Below, piece by piece: positions 24,386 through 32,261 of a stretch of DNA of 64,000 nucleotides (its first letter is position 1; the number at the start of each line of letters is the position of its first letter). The position numbers and the translations under genes are program-made. The notes below the pieces were generated by a model. That model was not told the origin of the DNA. It made no database searches and worked only from the letters and a program-made list of their open reading frames with translations. Location: positions 1,364,001-1,428,000 of the forward strand of contig NZ_CP010979.1 of assembly GCF_000498395.2 (NCBI RefSeq). The letters run 5' to 3'. This stretch comes from Pseudomonas putida S13.1.2. Lineage in GTDB: Bacteria; Pseudomonadota; Gammaproteobacteria; Pseudomonadales; Pseudomonadaceae.

Positions 24386-25671
24386 CCAACACCGCCGCTG
24401 TAAAAATCAGCGATGCAGAGATTCGCCGGCAGGCCGCCGGCCAGGTGCGTGACCTTCGCGCCCTGGGCAACCATGGCCTGTACTTCCGGTTTCACCGTTC
24501 CCGCGAGCGCGGGTCCTGGTACCTGATCCACAAGGGCAAGTGGAACCTGATCGGCTCGTACCCTGAGCTGAGCGCTGCCAAGGTGGCCGCTGCGCTGCCC
24601 GACATCCGCCTGCGGCTGGAAGCCGGCGAAGGATCGAGCCTGTCGAGCTGGGTGCTCACCGGTGAGCTGCTGGCCTGGTTCGCTGAGCGCATGTCCCGCG
24701 ACCGCAACCTGTCGACCAAGCGCAAGAGCACGGCGGCGTCGGCGATCAAGCAGCATCTGGTGCCGCGCCTCAGCCAGATCCCGCTGGCCCAGATCGACAA
24801 GGCGCTGCTCGACCGCGAGCTGATGTGGCCCCTACAAGAGTCGCTGTCGATCGACTATGTGCGACTGGTGTTCCAATTGCTGGCCTTGTCTTTCCGGCAG
24901 GCTCGCAAGCTCGGCAAGATCAGCTCGAACCCCATGGCCGGCATCCGTTTTGGTGATTTCTCCAAGGCCAAGGTCAAGGTCAAGCCGTCGCGACTGCGTG
25001 GTGTGCACATCGAAGACCTGATGGCCCGGATGAAGAGCACCCTGGCCAACCGGCCGCAGCATGGCGTGCTGGCCCTGATGATGCTGTGCCACGGCACCCG
25101 ACTGGGCGAAACCCGCCTGGCCCGCTGGAGCCATATCAGCCTGGCCGAGCGAGAGTGGTTTATTCCCGCCGAGCACACCAAGACCAGCGTGCAGCACCGC
25201 CTGCCACTGACCGACCAGGTGCGTTTCCTGCTGATGGCCTACCGCGAGATCCAGCGCAACGAAGGCTACGACGGCGAGTTTCTGTTCCCGGGGCGCCAGG
25301 GCAAGCCCATGAGCGAGGCCAAGGCATCCGCCGTGTTCACCGTCATGGGGCAGGGCGAGTGGACTAGCCACGACCTGCGCAAGCTGGCCCGCACCGGTTG
25401 GGCTGACCTGGGCGTCGACCACCTGGTGGGTGAGCTGCTGATCAACCATGCCATGGGCCACAACGTGAAGGTGTACATCCAGTCCGACGTCATGGCGCGT
25501 AAGCGTGAGGCGCTGGAGAAGTGGCACGCCCACCTTGATCAGAAGGGTTTCGCCTCGGTTCACGGCTTGACCGGTGATAGATCAACGGATTCATGGATCC
25601 TCTGCAAGGCCGCAGAGCGCGCGGGTTTCGACGGCCTTCCGATATCCACCATAAGCGAGGATTCAAAGTGA
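24382..25671 (+). CDS. Second tyrosine recombinase, inside the replication operon
   Basis: A 429-residue recombinase of the P4-integrase style. The catalytic domain shows Arg in HGTRLGETRLARW, a Lys in HTKTSVQHRLPL, the HDLRK box, and the C-terminal NHAMGHNVKVYIQ with the likely Tyr nucleophile. GGAGG precedes ATG 24382. It is translationally coupled to the nuclease and zinc-protein genes. It is not at a prophage end, so a role in replication-linked events, such as dimer resolution or recombination between phage genomes, is more likely than integration. Confidence 0.88.
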   Translation: MTNTAAVKISDAEIRRQAAGQVRDLRALGNHGLYFRFHRSRERGSWYLIHKGKWNLIGSYPELSAAKVAAALPDIRLRLEAGEGSSLSSWVLTGELLAWFAERMSRDRNLSTKRKSTAASAIKQHLVPRLSQIPLAQIDKALLDRELMWPLQESLSIDYVRLVFQLLALSFRQARKLGKISSNPMAGIRFGDFSKAKVKVKPSRLRGVHIEDLMARMKSTLANRPQHGVLALMMLCHGTRLGETRLARWSHISLAEREWFIPAEHTKTSVQHRLPLTDQVRFLLMAYREIQRNEGYDGEFLFPGRQGKPMSEAKASAVFTVMGQGEWTSHDLRKLARTGWADLGVDHLVGELLINHAMGHNVKVYIQSDVMARKREALEKWHAHLDQKGFASVHGLTGDRSTDSWILCKAAERAGFDGLPISTISEDSK

Positions 25672-25988
25672 CAGGGAAGAGCCATGGCCCTGCCTTCAAG
25701 AAGGCTGTGATCAGTTTGGCTCAGTGCCCTTTGTGCCGTGGGAGAGCGGTCACTCAGGGTGTGTTTCACGAATTGTCATGCGACCGCTGCAACGCCTCGG
25801 GCTTTGTAGCGGCAGCAACTGGAGAAGCCCTGCCCCTGGATGAGCTGGTGACCCAGCTCAGCATGAGGCTACGGGCAGCGCTCCGGCAGATCGAGCAGTT
25901 GAAGAACCCTCAGGCATCCGGGCCTGAGGCTACATATCAGGGAGGCAACCAGCGCGGCGCTGGAGGCACCAACTACACCGGGGATTAA
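25668..25988 (+). CDS. Zinc-binding phage protein (106 aa)
   Basis: GTG start overlaps the recombinase stop (GTGA) and follows GAGG. Residues 18-46 (CPLCRGRAVTQ, then CDRCNASG) form a DnaJ-like zinc-binding motif. The C-terminal half is helical and then glycine-rich. It resembles small zinc proteins preceding antiterminator Q genes in lambdoid phages. Function unknown. Confidence 0.75.
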   Translation: MTGKSHGPAFKKAVISLAQCPLCRGRAVTQGVFHELSCDRCNASGFVAAATGEALPLDELVTQLSMRLRAALRQIEQLKNPQASGPEATYQGGNQRGAGGTNYTGD

Positions 25989-25999
25989 GGGGGAAGGAC

Positions 26000-26389
26000 A
26001 TGAAAAAACGAACCTACGTAGACAAGGCCCTGGGTGATACCGCGTACATGCTCGAGCAATGGGGCTGGTGGCGCATGGATGGCATGGGCGTGCCTCAGTA
26101 CGTGTGCCCGCTCTATGCGCTTATGAAGGAGCACGCACCAGCGGAAGGAGGGCTCAAGCAATACGTGATCACGGACGACCTAGCACTTGCGGTGGACGGC
26201 GCCGTAGCCAGGCTGAACAAGCGCAACCCGCAGATGGGCGGCTTCGTCTGGCTGTACTTCGGCGCTAAGTGGCCTGCGTTGCGCATCGCCCGTGAGCACA
26301 AGATGGGTGAAGCCAAGGCGCGCGAACTGATCAACACCGGAGTGGCATGGATCGACTGTGCTCTGGAGCAATTGCGCGAGGCTGCATAA
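26000..26389 (+). CDS. Antitermination protein Q-like
   Basis: A 129-residue protein with the Phage_antitermQ signature WGWWRMDGMGVPQY at the N-terminus and a helical DNA-binding-like C-terminal part (GEAKARELINTGVAWIDCAL). GGGGGAAGGA precedes the ATG. Q proteins load onto RNA polymerase paused near the late promoter and let it read through terminators. A strong terminator lies 75 bases past this gene and before the lysis and head genes, the expected Q target arrangement. Confidence 0.85.
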   Translation: MKKRTYVDKALGDTAYMLEQWGWWRMDGMGVPQYVCPLYALMKEHAPAEGGLKQYVITDDLALAVDGAVARLNKRNPQMGGFVWLYFGAKWPALRIAREHKMGEAKARELINTGVAWIDCALEQLREAA

Positions 26390-26460
26390 AAAGCTTTCCG
26401 CGCGGATAAACACCTGTTTTCATAGCAGCGTGTCCAGCTTGCAAGAAACGCGACACAGAC

Positions 26461-26490
26461 AAACCCCAGACATCGCGCTCTGGGGTTTTT
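26461..26490 (+). terminator. Strong terminator downstream of Q (tR'-like)
   Basis: Ten-base-pair stem AAACCCCAGA / TCTGGGGTTT with 8-base loop and five T residues. It lies between Q and the late genes and should block late transcription until Q acts. The region 26390-26713 otherwise holds no gene; the late promoter is expected near 26390-26450. Confidence 0.85.
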
Positions 26491-26654
26491 CGTTTATGCG
26501 GATGACGCGCCCTGGCAGCAGGGCTAAGTCGGTAGTGGCGTTCAGTCAAACCCGTGCGGTCACTGATGGACAACGCGATGAGAGTCTGGGGTACGTGACC
26601 CAGCGATCCAGACCACCAAGCCGGGTAAGTGCCGGCCCTCCGCACCCATTCAAG

Positions 26655-26680
26655 GGCTCGCCATAACAGCGGGCCTTTTT
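26655..26680 (+). terminator. Second terminator-like hairpin before the holin gene
   Basis: GGCTCGC / GCGGGCC (one G-U pair) with a 7-base loop followed by TTTTT. A second barrier in the late leader, 34 bases before the holin start. Confidence 0.65.
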
Positions 26681-26713
26681 CTTTTTCCGCTCCCCGCAAC
26701 GGGAGGAATCGAG

Positions 26714-27040
26714 ATGGCCCATATGCCGCCAGAGAAAGACCCATCCTTCTGGGTGCTTGTACTAACAGCCCTAAGAGAGAACGGCCTGGCTATGGGCCTG
26801 ACATTCGCCCTGACCTGGTTGCGTATTCAATACGATGGCCAGGAAACCCGCCCAGTCCGACAGCTGATTGAGGCTACTCTTGGCGCGTTGATCGTGATGG
26901 TGGTTGGCCTGACCGTGAAAGAGTTCGGCCTGAGCATCGCCTGGTCGTTCGCCACTGCTGGCTTTGTCGGCGTGCTGGGCGTCGAGCAGGCGCGCCAGCT
27001 CGGTAGACGCTGGGCAGAGCGCAAGGTCGATGGCCCATAA
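26714..27040 (+). CDS. Holin, lambda-like (phage holin 3 family)
   Basis: A 108-residue inner-membrane protein with three hydrophobic segments: the N-terminal ALRENGLAMGLTFALTWL, the middle LGALIVMVVGLTV and the C-terminal IAWSFATAGFVGVLGV. The tail is basic. This matches class I holins that time lysis by forming membrane lesions. The endolysin candidate and spanins lie 31 kb downstream, at the far end of the late operon, so the lysis module is split. Confidence 0.85.
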   Translation: MAHMPPEKDPSFWVLVLTALRENGLAMGLTFALTWLRIQYDGQETRPVRQLIEATLGALIVMVVGLTVKEFGLSIAWSFATAGFVGVLGVEQARQLGRRWAERKVDGP

Positions 27041-27043
27041 CCT

Positions 27044-27075
27044 GCGCCACAAAATCTAGGGGCGCGGTTTCGTGG
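27044..27075. repeat. Imperfect repeat-hairpin, copy A
   Basis: GCGCCACAAAA, a 7-base gap, then GCGCGGTTTCGTGG. The arms are partly self-complementary. A near copy lies at 27462-27493, so the pair brackets the leftward gene at 27080-27316. Confidence 0.65.
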
Positions 27076-27079
27076 TGTC

Positions 27080-27316
27080 TCATTCTGTGCGCAGTAATGG
27101 GAATCGCTCTTCAGGGTTGCGTGAACCAGCGTTCAGTTTCTCGCATTCTGCAGCCGCCGCCGTCCTATTGGTGAAGCCGCGCTTCAGCCTTTCCTTTTCT
27201 TGATTGTCGTAGATGTCGAAGCCGCCCGAAGTGGTGGCGGCATAGAACCGGTTACCGATTTGGAAGGACTCACCTTCGATAGGCACAGCCGGAACGATAA
27301 CGAATCGTGGTTGCAT
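27080..27316 (-). CDS. Leftward small protein inside the late region (78 aa)
   Basis: A soluble protein (PIEGESFQIGNRFYAATTSG then charged YDNQEKERLKRGFTNRT) with GGAGG 8 bases upstream of ATG 27316. It reads against the late operon, is flanked by two copies of an imperfect repeat-hairpin and is followed by host-defence-related Acb2. No family recognised; a candidate moron expressed in the lysogen. Confidence 0.68.
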   Translation of the reverse strand: MQPRFVIVPAVPIEGESFQIGNRFYAATTSGGFDIYDNQEKERLKRGFTNRTAAAAECEKLNAGSRNPEERFPLLRTE

Positions 27317-27461
27317 GACTTAGGCCTCCCCAGGCAGATACCCAAGTATTAGTTCGATTGCAGAAAGCCAGCAATATGACTCATCGAGACGAATTGATGG
27401 CATTCCGTGTCACTAGCGTCAGTGGTCATCTGGCTCGTTCAATTAGGCCAAGAGTTGCTCC

Positions 27462-27493
27462 GCGCCACAAAACAGACATGCGCCGTTTCGTGG
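27462..27493. repeat. Imperfect repeat-hairpin, copy B
   Basis: GCGCCACAAAA, a 7-base gap, then GCGCCGTTTCGTGG. It differs from copy A mainly in the gap. In this copy the outer arms (GCGCCAC / GTGGCGC) pair perfectly. It lies 22 bases upstream of the acb2-like gene. Confidence 0.65.
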
Positions 27494-27515
27494 CGCGCCC
27501 ACATGAGGATTCACC

Positions 27516-27746
27516 ATGGACAACCAGCACAAGAAGATCACCGGCTACCGCGACCTCTCCCAGAGCGAGATCGACGGCATGAACTCGATCAAGGCCCTGG
27601 AAGCGGATGCCGGCGAGCTGTTCAAGCAGATCGGCCAGATTGACGGGGTTGATCAGCGCACCTTGGCTCTGGCCAAAACCAACCTGCAGCAGGGTTTCAT
27701 GTGGCTCGTGCGTTCGATCGCTAAGCCCGCTGATCCTTTCAACTGA
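27516..27746 (+). CDS. acb2: Acb2/Tad1-like cyclic-nucleotide sponge (anti-CBASS)
   Basis: A 76-residue helical protein carrying the Acb2 pattern: HKKITGYRDLSQSEIDGMNS then IK at the N-terminus, and ALAKTNLQQGFMWLVRSIAK near the end. Tyr11 and Lys26, which I recall as ligand contacts in characterised Acb2, are at the same positions. Acb2 hexamers bind cyclic di- and trinucleotides and block CBASS (and some Thoeris) signalling. The internal loop is shorter than in longer family members. It stands just before packaging genes and is coupled by TGATG to the next gene. Confidence 0.85.
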   Translation: MDNQHKKITGYRDLSQSEIDGMNSIKALEADAGELFKQIGQIDGVDQRTLALAKTNLQQGFMWLVRSIAKPADPFN

Positions 27747-27970
27747 TGGCCAAGGCGCCCTACACGCCTTGCAAGCTGTACGTGGACGGCGCCGATGGCA
27801 TCGCGGTCGGCGATTTCATCACCACTGCAGCCGGTTCGGCCTACCTGGTGCAGACGCTTCGGGTGAGCCGCACTCGCCCTGAGCGAAAGCACATGGACTG
27901 CCTGCGCTGGCCGATCGCCGAGGTGCCGCCTGATGCGCGGTGCTATGAGATGACTTGGTACAAGAGGTGA
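27746..27970 (+). CDS. Hypothetical phage protein (74 aa)
   Basis: The start overlaps the acb2-like stop (TGATG). Beta-rich small protein (CKLYVDGADGIAVGDFITTA then GSAYLVQTLRVSRTRPERKH). Likely co-translated with the sponge. I recall similar proteins near HNH genes in Pseudomonas phages but no function. Confidence 0.7.
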   Translation: MAKAPYTPCKLYVDGADGIAVGDFITTAAGSAYLVQTLRVSRTRPERKHMDCLRWPIAEVPPDARCYEMTWYKR

Positions 27971-27981
27971 GGAGCGTCGGC

Positions 27982-28140
27982 ATGGCTAGGGTGTATGCAA
28001 CGATCGTTTGCCGCCATCGCTGGTGGTTGAAGTACTACCTGGCTGGCGTGCTGGCCATGGCGCAGGTCACAGGATGTGAGCCGAACCCCGGTCGGGTTGC
28101 CTACTGGGGCGGTCGCGGCCTGAAGGTTGAGGTGCACTGA
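27982..28140 (+). CDS. Small membrane-associated phage protein (52 aa)
   Basis: GAGGAGC precedes ATG 27982. The middle (WWLKYYLAGVLAMAQVTG) is a hydrophobic helix, and the C-terminus is polar. Its stop overlaps the HNH start by TGATG. Function unknown. Confidence 0.6.
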   Translation: MARVYATIVCRHRWWLKYYLAGVLAMAQVTGCEPNPGRVAYWGGRGLKVEVH

Positions 28141-28478
28141 TGGCCAGGCTCAAGACGCTCGGTTCTCGCATCAAAGAGAGCGCAGGATCACGGGTCAAGG
28201 TGGTGAGCCCTGGCAGTTGGCGAAGCGGCATGACCAGCTCCCAGCGCGGCTATGGCTACAAGTGGCAGCAAGCCCGAGAGCGGTACCTACGCGACAACCC
28301 GCTTTGCGTCTATTGCGAGCGGAACGGCCGCACAACTGCCGCCAGAATTGTCGACCACATCGTTGCTCACCGTGGAGACATGGTTCTCTTCTGGGATGAG
28401 ACCAACTGGCAGAGCCTCTGTAAGCCGTGCCATGACTCCGTCAAGCAGGCCGAGGAGGCGGCGGGACTGGGTGGCTGA
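28140..28478 (+). CDS. HNH endonuclease
   Basis: A 112-residue HNH nuclease. CVYCERNG (zinc knuckle) is followed by IVDHIVAHRGD, DETNWQSLC and KPCHDSVK, giving the complete HNH core with two CxxC pairs. In HK97-like phages such a protein acts with the terminase for specific DNA cleavage at packaging. Its place directly before the small terminase gene fits. Confidence 0.9.
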   Translation: MARLKTLGSRIKESAGSRVKVVSPGSWRSGMTSSQRGYGYKWQQARERYLRDNPLCVYCERNGRTTAARIVDHIVAHRGDMVLFWDETNWQSLCKPCHDSVKQAEEAAGLGG

Positions 28479-28529
28479 CACGGCAGCGGATCGCCGAAAG
28501 CCAGCGCGGCGGCACAGAAGCACGCCAGT

Positions 28530-28636
28530 GACGTGCTGCGAAAGGGGTAGGGGGGTCAAAAGCTAGGGATTCTCATCTAGCTAGACCGCCTCCGACCCCA
28601 CGTACACATTTTTTCCCGTTTCAGGAAAAGTTAACC
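28530..28636. other. Probable cos/packaging region
   Basis: The HNH-terS intergenic segment reads AGGGGGGTCAAAAGCTAGGG, then CTAGCTAGACCGCCTCCGAC, then TTTTTTCCCGTTTCAGGA before terS. This layout is usual for the cos region of HK97-type phages. The cut position cannot be read from the sequence. Confidence 0.45.
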
Positions 28637-29113
28637 ATGGCTTTAACCGACAAGAAGCGGCGGTTTGTTGACGCTTTGCTGTCGGGTGCCACAAATCGCG
28701 AGGCGGCGATCGCCGCAGGATATTCGGAGAAGACCGCGTCGCAAGCGGGCTCCAAGCTTGCGAAGGACCCCGATGTCCTTGCCGAAGTCGGGCGCCGCTT
28801 GAAGCAAAAGCAGGCCTCCAGTTCTGAGGTTAAACGCTCTCGAAAAGTTAAAGCCGAACAACCTCAGGAGCAGCACGCCAATGAGCTGTCGTTAACCGAG
28901 ACCGACGACCCGCGAGCCTTCCTCACTGAACTGATGAACGCAGAAGGCGCCGACATGCGCATGCGGCTGGAAGCGGCCAAGACGTTAATGCCTTATGTGC
29001 ACGGCAAGGTCGCCGACCAGGGCAAGAAAGAGCAGAAGGCCGAGGCCGCCAAGCAGGTCGGTAAAGGCAAGTACTCCCAGGGCAAGCCGCCTCTCTCCGT
29101 AGTGAAGAACTGA
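28637..29113 (+). CDS. Terminase small subunit
   Basis: A 158-residue protein with an N-terminal HTH (KKRRFVDALLSGATNREAAI, then AAGYSEKTASQAGSKL) typical of small terminases. A charged helical middle and a lysine-rich C-terminus follow. It recognises the packaging site and regulates the large subunit, encoded 3 bases downstream. Confidence 0.88.
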   Translation: MALTDKKRRFVDALLSGATNREAAIAAGYSEKTASQAGSKLAKDPDVLAEVGRRLKQKQASSSEVKRSRKVKAEQPQEQHANELSLTETDDPRAFLTELMNAEGADMRMRLEAAKTLMPYVHGKVADQGKKEQKAEAAKQVGKGKYSQGKPPLSVVKN

Positions 29114-29116
29114 CCT

Positions 29117-30796
29117 ATGCAATGGACAACAGCCTGCCCGGATTGGTGGAGGTGCCTGGCTGCGGGCGAATCAATCATCCCCGAGCCGCTGTTTCCAGAC
29201 GAAGCTGAAGCCGGCCTCGATGTGTTCAAGGGGCTGAAGATCGTCGATGCCCCGGGCAGCCCCACCATTGAGGCTGCCTGCGCACCCTGGGTCTTGGCAT
29301 TCGCCGGGGCCATCTTCGGCAGCTACAACAGCGAGACTGGCGAGCGTCTGATCCGCGAAGTGATGCTCTGCATCCCGAAGAAAAACAGTAAATCTACGAT
29401 CGCTGCAGGGATCATGCTGACCGCACTGATCCGCAACTGGCGTCTTTCGGCTGAGTTCATCATCCTGGCGCCGACCAAGGAGATTGCCGACAACTCGTTC
29501 ATCCCGGCCAAAGACATGGTCAACAATGACGACGAGCTGAAAGCGTTGCTGCATGTTCAGCCTCACCTGCGGTTGATCACCCATCGCGAGACCGGTGCCA
29601 CCTTGAAGGTGGTGGCTGCGGATAGCGATGTGGTGGGCGGCAAGAAAGCCGTCGGTGTCCTCATCGACGAAGCTTGGCTATTCGGCAAAAACCCGAAAGC
29701 CGCTGACATGATCCGTGAGGCCACTGGCGGTCTGCTGTCGCGACCCGAAGGCTTCATCATCTGGCTCACGACCCAGTCGAATGAGCCGCCGGCGGGTGTG
29801 TTCCGCTCCAAGCTCAACTATGCACGCGGCGTGCGTGATGGCCGGATCGACGACAACCGCTTCCTGCCGATCATCTATGAGTTCTCTCAAGAGATGATCA
29901 AGAGCGGCGAGGCGCGGAAGCCTGAGAACTTCCACCTGGTCAATCCGAACATCGACTACTCCGTTGACCGGCCTACGCTTGAGCGCCTGTTTATGCAGGC
30001 TGAGTTGGACGGTGAGGCTGAATTACGTGGGTTCCTGGCCAAGCACCTCAACATCGAGATCGGCCTGGCGCTGATGTCCGACGCGTGGGTCGGGGCGGAA
30101 TTTTGGGAGGCTCAAGCTGCTACTTGGCTGAACCTTGATGAAATCCTCACCAGGTGCGAGGTGGTCGATGTTGGTGGTGATGGAGGGGGTCTTGATGACC
30201 TGCTCGGGCTAGCCGTGATCGGGCGGGAGGCTGGTACCCGCAGGTGGTTCCACTGGGCTCACGCCTGGGCACATCCTTCTGTTCTTGAACGGCGCAAATC
30301 TGAGGCGCCGCGCCTCAGAGACCTGGAGAAAGCAGGTGATCTCACCATCGTCGAGCGTATCGGTGACGACGTAGCGCAGTTCGCGGCTATTGTGGCCCGG
30401 GTCAATGCCACAGGTCTTCTGGATAAGGTGGGTCTCGACCCTGCAGGGATTGGCTCTGTTCTTGATGCCTTGGCGGATGCTGAGGTCGAGGAAGACAAGA
30501 TCGTCGGCATCTCCCAGGGCTGGAAGCTCACCGGCGCAATCAAGACGACAGAGCGCAAGCTTGCCGAAGGCACGCTCCTGCACTGCGGCCAACCGTTGAT
30601 GGCCTGGTCTTGCGGTAACGCCAAAGGGGTGCCATCGGCCAATGCGTTCTTGATCACCAAGCAGGCTTCGGGCACAGCAAAGATCGACCCGCTGATGGCT
30701 ACTTTCAACGCCGTTTCTCTGATCAGCCTCAATCCTGAAGGCCGAGGGGGAATGGACAACTTCATGGCTGGCATTCGGGACCCACTGATCGCATGA
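29117..30796 (+). CDS. Terminase large subunit (HK97-like)
   Basis: A 559-residue motor-nuclease. The ATPase domain has a variant Walker A, CIPKKNSKST, and Walker B, VGVLIDEAW. The nuclease domain begins around VVDVGGDGGGLDDLLGLAVI, where the metal-binding Asp residues lie. It translocates DNA into proheads through the portal and cuts concatemers. The stop overlaps the start of a 53-codon membrane gene (ATGA). Confidence 0.95.
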   Translation: MQWTTACPDWWRCLAAGESIIPEPLFPDEAEAGLDVFKGLKIVDAPGSPTIEAACAPWVLAFAGAIFGSYNSETGERLIREVMLCIPKKNSKSTIAAGIMLTALIRNWRLSAEFIILAPTKEIADNSFIPAKDMVNNDDELKALLHVQPHLRLITHRETGATLKVVAADSDVVGGKKAVGVLIDEAWLFGKNPKAADMIREATGGLLSRPEGFIIWLTTQSNEPPAGVFRSKLNYARGVRDGRIDDNRFLPIIYEFSQEMIKSGEARKPENFHLVNPNIDYSVDRPTLERLFMQAELDGEAELRGFLAKHLNIEIGLALMSDAWVGAEFWEAQAATWLNLDEILTRCEVVDVGGDGGGLDDLLGLAVIGREAGTRRWFHWAHAWAHPSVLERRKSEAPRLRDLEKAGDLTIVERIGDDVAQFAAIVARVNATGLLDKVGLDPAGIGSVLDALADAEVEEDKIVGISQGWKLTGAIKTTERKLAEGTLLHCGQPLMAWSCGNAKGVPSANAFLITKQASGTAKIDPLMATFNAVSLISLNPEGRGGMDNFMAGIRDPLIA

Positions 30797-30954
30797 ACGC
30801 ATTTCATATTTTCATCGCCTGCGCAGTGGTCGCTTTCTGCTTGGCGTGCAGCGGGGTCTGGATGCTGGCTGGTACCGGCTGGGCTTTGCTGGCCGGATCG
30901 CTGAGCTTCTTCTGCATCGCTGGCTTCATCCGCAGAGGGCTTGTCAGTGATTAA
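30793..30954 (+). CDS. Small two-helix membrane protein (53 aa)
   Basis: The frame MNAFHIFIACAVVAFCLACS, then GVWMLAGTGWALLAGSLSFF, ends IRRGLVSD. It overlaps the terL stop (ATGA) and the portal start (GTGATTAA). Two hydrophobic segments. Similar small membrane proteins sit between terL and portal in related phages. Function unknown; possibly superinfection-related. Confidence 0.65.
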   Translation: MNAFHIFIACAVVAFCLACSGVWMLAGTGWALLAGSLSFFCIAGFIRRGLVSD

Positions 30955-32245
30955 AACCCTATCCCAGGCATTGGGGGCTGCTGCCACCAAGCCTTCAGCC
31001 AGTATGAGTGAATGGCTGGGCAAGACCATCAAGCTGTCGGATGGAGGTTTCTGGAGTGCCTTCAACGGCGCCCAGTCCAGTAGTGGTAAGTCAGTCAGCG
31101 TTGATAAGGCCATGCGATTGTCCACTGTGTGGGCATGCGTTCGAATTATCTCGACTTCGGTAGCTGGCTTGCCGTTGAGCATCTACCGGCGGATGCCCGA
31201 TGGTAGTCGAGAGAGCGCCCGTGATTTCCCGCTGTACGACGTTGTGCACAACAGCCCCAACGAAGACATGGCTGCCTTCCATTTCTGGCAGGCAGTCGTC
31301 GCCTCGATGCTCTTGTGGGGCAACGCCTACTGCGAGATCCATCGCTCTGCTGGGCGCGTCATCGCCTTGGACTTCCTGTTGCCGTCGAGAGTCGATCTTG
31401 AGTTCGACGACGATGGACGGCTCAGGTATTTCTTCAGGCCCCGAAAGGGAGCCCGTCGAGAGATCCAGCGGCAGGACATGCTGCACATTCCGGCCTTCAC
31501 CCTTGATGGCCGAGTCGGTCTTTCCGCTATTCGGTACGGAGCAGATGTGTTCGGTTCGGCGATGTCTGCTGACGATGCCGCCAACAGCACCTTCCGCAAC
31601 GGCATGATGCCCACAGTCGCTTTTTCGGTCGACAAGACGCTTAACCCGGCTCAGCGCGTCGAGTTTCGTGAGTACGTTAAGACAATCTCCGGGGCATTGA
31701 ATGCTGGCAAGAGCCCAGTGCTTGAGCAGGGCGTGAAGCCGGAGATGATCGGGATCAACCCTGCCGATGCGCAATTGCTGGAGTCGAGGGGACATAGCAT
31801 CGAGGAAATTTGCCGATGGTTCGGCGTACCGCCCTGGATGGTGATGAAGACCGACAAGGGCAGTAACTGGGGGACCGGCCTGGAACAACAACAGATCGCG
31901 TTCCTCACCTACTGCATCATGTCCTTCACGGCGCCGATCGAGCAGTGCGTGAACAAGTGGTGCATGACGGCTGTTGACCGGATCAAGTTCTACGCAGAGT
32001 ACTCACTTGAAGCGTTCCTGCGTGCAGACAGCGCCGGTCGCGCGGCCTATCTCAGCACGATGGCCCAGAACGGCTTCATTACTCGAAATGAGGGGCGCCG
32101 AAAAGAGAATCAGCCCAGCATGCCCGGTGGAGACGTTCTTACGGTTCAGTCGAACCTGGTACCACTGGATCAGCTGGGCAAGCAAAACGATAGCCAGGCC
32201 GCAAGGGCCGCGCTGATGAACTGGCTCCAACAGCCGGAAAAGTAA
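30947..32245 (+). CDS. Portal protein, HK97 family
   Basis: A 432-residue portal protein from GTG 30947 (AGAGGG upstream; a TTG at 30941 is less likely). Typical segments are VWACVRIISTSVAGLPLSIY, FHFWQAVVASMLLWGNAYCE and IEEICRWFGVPPWM. It forms the dodecameric ring for DNA entry and exit. Followed by the protease and capsid genes in the HK97 order. Confidence 0.94.
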   Translation: MIKTLSQALGAAATKPSASMSEWLGKTIKLSDGGFWSAFNGAQSSSGKSVSVDKAMRLSTVWACVRIISTSVAGLPLSIYRRMPDGSRESARDFPLYDVVHNSPNEDMAAFHFWQAVVASMLLWGNAYCEIHRSAGRVIALDFLLPSRVDLEFDDDGRLRYFFRPRKGARREIQRQDMLHIPAFTLDGRVGLSAIRYGADVFGSAMSADDAANSTFRNGMMPTVAFSVDKTLNPAQRVEFREYVKTISGALNAGKSPVLEQGVKPEMIGINPADAQLLESRGHSIEEICRWFGVPPWMVMKTDKGSNWGTGLEQQQIAFLTYCIMSFTAPIEQCVNKWCMTAVDRIKFYAEYSLEAFLRADSAGRAAYLSTMAQNGFITRNEGRRKENQPSMPGGDVLTVQSNLVPLDQLGKQNDSQAARAALMNWLQQPEK

Positions 32246-32261
32246 ATCACGGGAGCAATCC

